A stretch of 8,427 nucleotides of DNA from JBFKUL01 sp041635755 (GTDB lineage Bacteria > Pseudomonadota > Gammaproteobacteria > Burkholderiales > SG8-39): NCBI GenBank assembly GCA_041635755.1, contig JBFKUL010000122.1, positions 1-8,427 on the forward strand. Reading direction: 5' to 3'. A program made the translations under genes and the position numbers. Shown here piece by piece: positions 7,537-8,427 of the stretch (positions within the stretch are counted from its first letter, which is position 1; the number at the start of each line of letters is the position of its first letter). A model generated the notes under the pieces. It did no database searches and was not told the origin of the DNA. It worked only from the letters and a program-made list of their open reading frames with translations.

Positions 7537-7567
7537 CCGGACCGGCGAGAACGCGATTCGGCCGGCT
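7535..7567. terminator. Possible bidirectional terminator hairpin between convergent genes
   Basis: AGCCGG (7535-7540) and CCGGCT (7562-7567) form a perfect 6-bp inverted repeat. CCG (7542-7544) and CGG (7559-7561) extend the stem past a single bulged A. The repeat spans the 30-nt gap between the photolyase stop and the CopG-like stop and overlaps both stop codons. There is no T-run on either strand, so an intrinsic terminator is only a possibility. Confidence 0.35.
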
Positions 7568-8022
7568 CAGTTGCCGGGATACGTCGCGTACACCGAGGTC
7601 GATCCGTCGCGCTTGATCGCGATGACTTCAAAGCGGTCCTTGCGTCCGCCCTGCTCCATGCCGGGAGAGCCCACCGGCATGCCGGGGACCGCAAGGCCGC
7701 GGATGTCCGGTCGCTCGCGCAGCATGCGCTTCACCTCGGCGGCGGGCACGTGGCCTTCGATCACGTAGCCCTCGACCCGCGCCGTGTGGCACGAATAGAG
7801 CTTCTCCGAGACGCCATACTGGCGCTTGTAAGCCACCGTGTCGGCGACGTCCTCGGCTGTGACCGAAAATCCGTTGTCCCGCATATGTGCGATCCAGTTC
7901 GAGCAGCAGCCGCAGTTCGCGTCCTTGTACACCGCCACGTTCTGGGCCTGAGCCTCGGTGCAGCCGAGCGCCAAGCTGGCGGCCGCGCCGGCGGCGCCGA
8001 GAAGCAGTTGTCTTCGGTTCAT
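7567..8022 (-). CDS. copG: DUF411/CopG-like secreted CxCC metal-binding protein
   Basis: This 151-residue exported protein carries one DUF411 domain, the family of the copper-resistance protein CopG. The N-terminus NRRQLLLG followed by an alanine-rich core resembles a Tat signal. Cleavage after AQA (about residue 26) is likely, although the C21 in ALGC could be a poor lipobox. The mature protein shows the CxCC motif (C37, C39, C40 in DANCGCCSNW), the conserved SCHTA (C78, H79), EGHVP, and GLAVPGMPVGSPGM with M115 and M122. In CopG the CxCC motif takes part in a copper cluster; a redox or copper-binding role in the periplasm is inferred from that and from the copA-copZ neighbours. I chose the ATG at 8022 because AAGGAA stands 6 nt upstream and the signal peptide begins there; a longer reading to 8169 has no family match and would overlap copZ. 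It follows copZ by 49 nt. Confidence 0.92.
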   Translation of the reverse strand: MNRRQLLLGAAGAAASLALGCTEAQAQNVAVYKDANCGCCSNWIAHMRDNGFSVTAEDVADTVAYKRQYGVSEKLYSCHTARVEGYVIEGHVPAAEVKRMLRERPDIRGLAVPGMPVGSPGMEQGGRKDRFEVIAIKRDGSTSVYATYPGN

Positions 8023-8071
8023 GACGTTTCCTTTAACGTAATCGGTGTCTCGCGCCGCAATCCAGATTTGA

Positions 8072-8278
8072 TCAAGGGGCCTTGAACCCGGCGCGCTCCA
8101 CCGCGCGCTTGAACTCTGGCAGGCCCGCCTTCGCGGGATCGAAGCGCACGCGCGCGCGGCCTTCCTCAAGCGAGACGTCCACGTTCTCGACGCCTGCGAT
8201 GCCAGTCAGCATGCGCGTCACGCTCTTCACGCAGCCGTCGCAGTGGAGACCTTCGACCTTGAATTCGACGTTTTCCAT
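8072..8278 (-). CDS. copZ: CopZ-type heavy-metal-associated (HMA) copper chaperone
   Basis: This 68-residue protein is a single HMA domain, the usual length for CopZ/Atx1-like chaperones. The metal site GLHCDGC has C13 and C16 in the loop after the first strand. H12 replaces the common T of the GMTCxxC form, a change seen in many HMA proteins. The rest follows the beta-alpha-beta-beta-alpha-beta pattern and ends in RAGFKAP. It should bind Cu(+) in the cytosol and deliver it to the adjacent CopA ATPase. The ATG at 8278 has GAGGGA 7 nt upstream. The start lies inside the copA reading frame, 52 nt before copA's stop and in the -1 frame relative to it, so translation is probably coupled. The protein could serve mercury or another soft metal, but the copA and copG neighbours favour copper. 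Confidence 0.94.
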   Translation of the reverse strand: MENVEFKVEGLHCDGCVKSVTRMLTGIAGVENVDVSLEEGRARVRFDPAKAGLPEFKRAVERAGFKAP

Positions 8279-8427
8279 GATGTGTCCCTCGTGCCGGATT
8301 TCCAGCGGTTGAGCAGCAGCGAATTCGTGACCACCGACACCGAGCTCAGCGCCATCGCCGCGCCGGCAATCACCGGGTTGAGCAGGCCGAAGGCGGCGAG
8401 CGGAATGCCGAGCACGTTGTAGATGAA
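8227..8427 (-). CDS. copA: Copper-exporting P-type ATPase, C-terminal end only (cut by window edge)
   Basis: The last 66 codons of a P1B-type ATPase are visible; the rest lies beyond the right edge. The segment covers the last two membrane helices. YN at the start (residues 3-4 of the visible part) and MALSS (25-29) are the Cu(+)-binding signatures of the final helices in CopA (YN and MxxSS), so Cu(+) or Ag(+) is the likely substrate. GIPLAAFGLLNPVIAG between them is also typical. The family normally ends a few residues after SVVTNSLLLNRW. Here the frame continues for about 22 more hydrophilic residues (ending STATAA), most of them overlapping copZ out of frame. This tail may be a real extension, a lost stop codon or a sequence error. 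It is the first gene seen of the copA-copZ-copG unit. Confidence 0.92.
   Translation of the reverse strand, partial: FIYNVLGIPLAAFGLLNPVIAGAAMALSSVSVVTNSLLLNRWKSGTRDTSWKTSNSRSKVSTATAA

Noticed and set aside
8023..8080. A separate promoter for copG (TTGATC or TTGCGG as -35).
   Set aside because: No acceptable -10 hexamer stands at 16-18 nt. The 49-nt gap is simply explained by co-transcription with copA-copZ.
8023..8169. An N-terminal extension of 49 residues to the DUF411 protein.
   Set aside because: It has no family similarity, runs into copZ, and would bury the signal peptide. The ATG at 8022 has a well-placed AAGGAA.
8279..8427. A programmed -1 frameshift site in the end of copA producing a CopA-CopZ fusion.
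   Set aside because: Reading copA's codons through this stretch I found no canonical slippery heptamer, and copZ has its own good ribosome binding site and ATG.

Overview
The window is a dense, GC-rich stretch of bacterial chromosome. The base composition, the repeated TAGAATCG promoter-like box and the gene types suggest a betaproteobacterium (Burkholderiales or a relative). This is an inference from pattern, not a database result. Nearly all of the sequence is coding: eight complete genes and one gene cut by the right edge. No noncoding gap exceeds about 100 bases, and I saw no rRNA, tRNA, insertion sequence or CRISPR array.

Left block (6-5379, all on the minus strand, transcribed right to left): a compact four-gene unit. 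It starts with an RND periplasmic adaptor, followed after 46 nt by an AcrB-type RND inner-membrane pump of 1035 residues. After 10 nt comes a classical SDR oxidoreductase, and last a single-domain cupin whose ribosome binding site overlaps the end of the SDR gene. No outer-membrane channel gene is present, so the pump presumably borrows a TolC-type protein encoded elsewhere. The coupling of a pump to two small soluble enzymes suggests that its substrate may also be chemically modified, but the substrate cannot be read from the sequence.

Centre (5468-7536): a FlK-like hotdog thioesterase on the minus strand, with a complete Thr-Glu-His triad, diverges from a long plus-strand gene. That gene encodes an iron-sulfur (6-4) photolyase of the PhrB/CryB class. 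All four cluster cysteines, the catalytic His pair and the electron-transfer tryptophans stand at exactly the PhrB spacing. The same 9-mer, GTAGAATCG, lies in front of both the thioesterase and the efflux operon and looks like a -10 promoter element.

Right block (7567-8427, minus strand): the end of a copper-handling operon. It holds the C-terminus of a Cu(+)-exporting P-type ATPase (CopA), a CopZ-type HMA metallochaperone whose start lies inside the ATPase reading frame, and a secreted DUF411/CopG-like CxCC protein. Together they cover cytosolic copper binding, export across the inner membrane and handling in the periplasm. The block converges on the photolyase gene, with a short GC-rich inverted repeat between the two stop codons.

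I found no clearly novel system. The points most worth checking are the efflux-SDR-cupin operon, the copA/copZ overlap, the thioesterase's substrate (it lacks the fluoroacetate-gate phenylalanines) and its possibly leaderless transcript.
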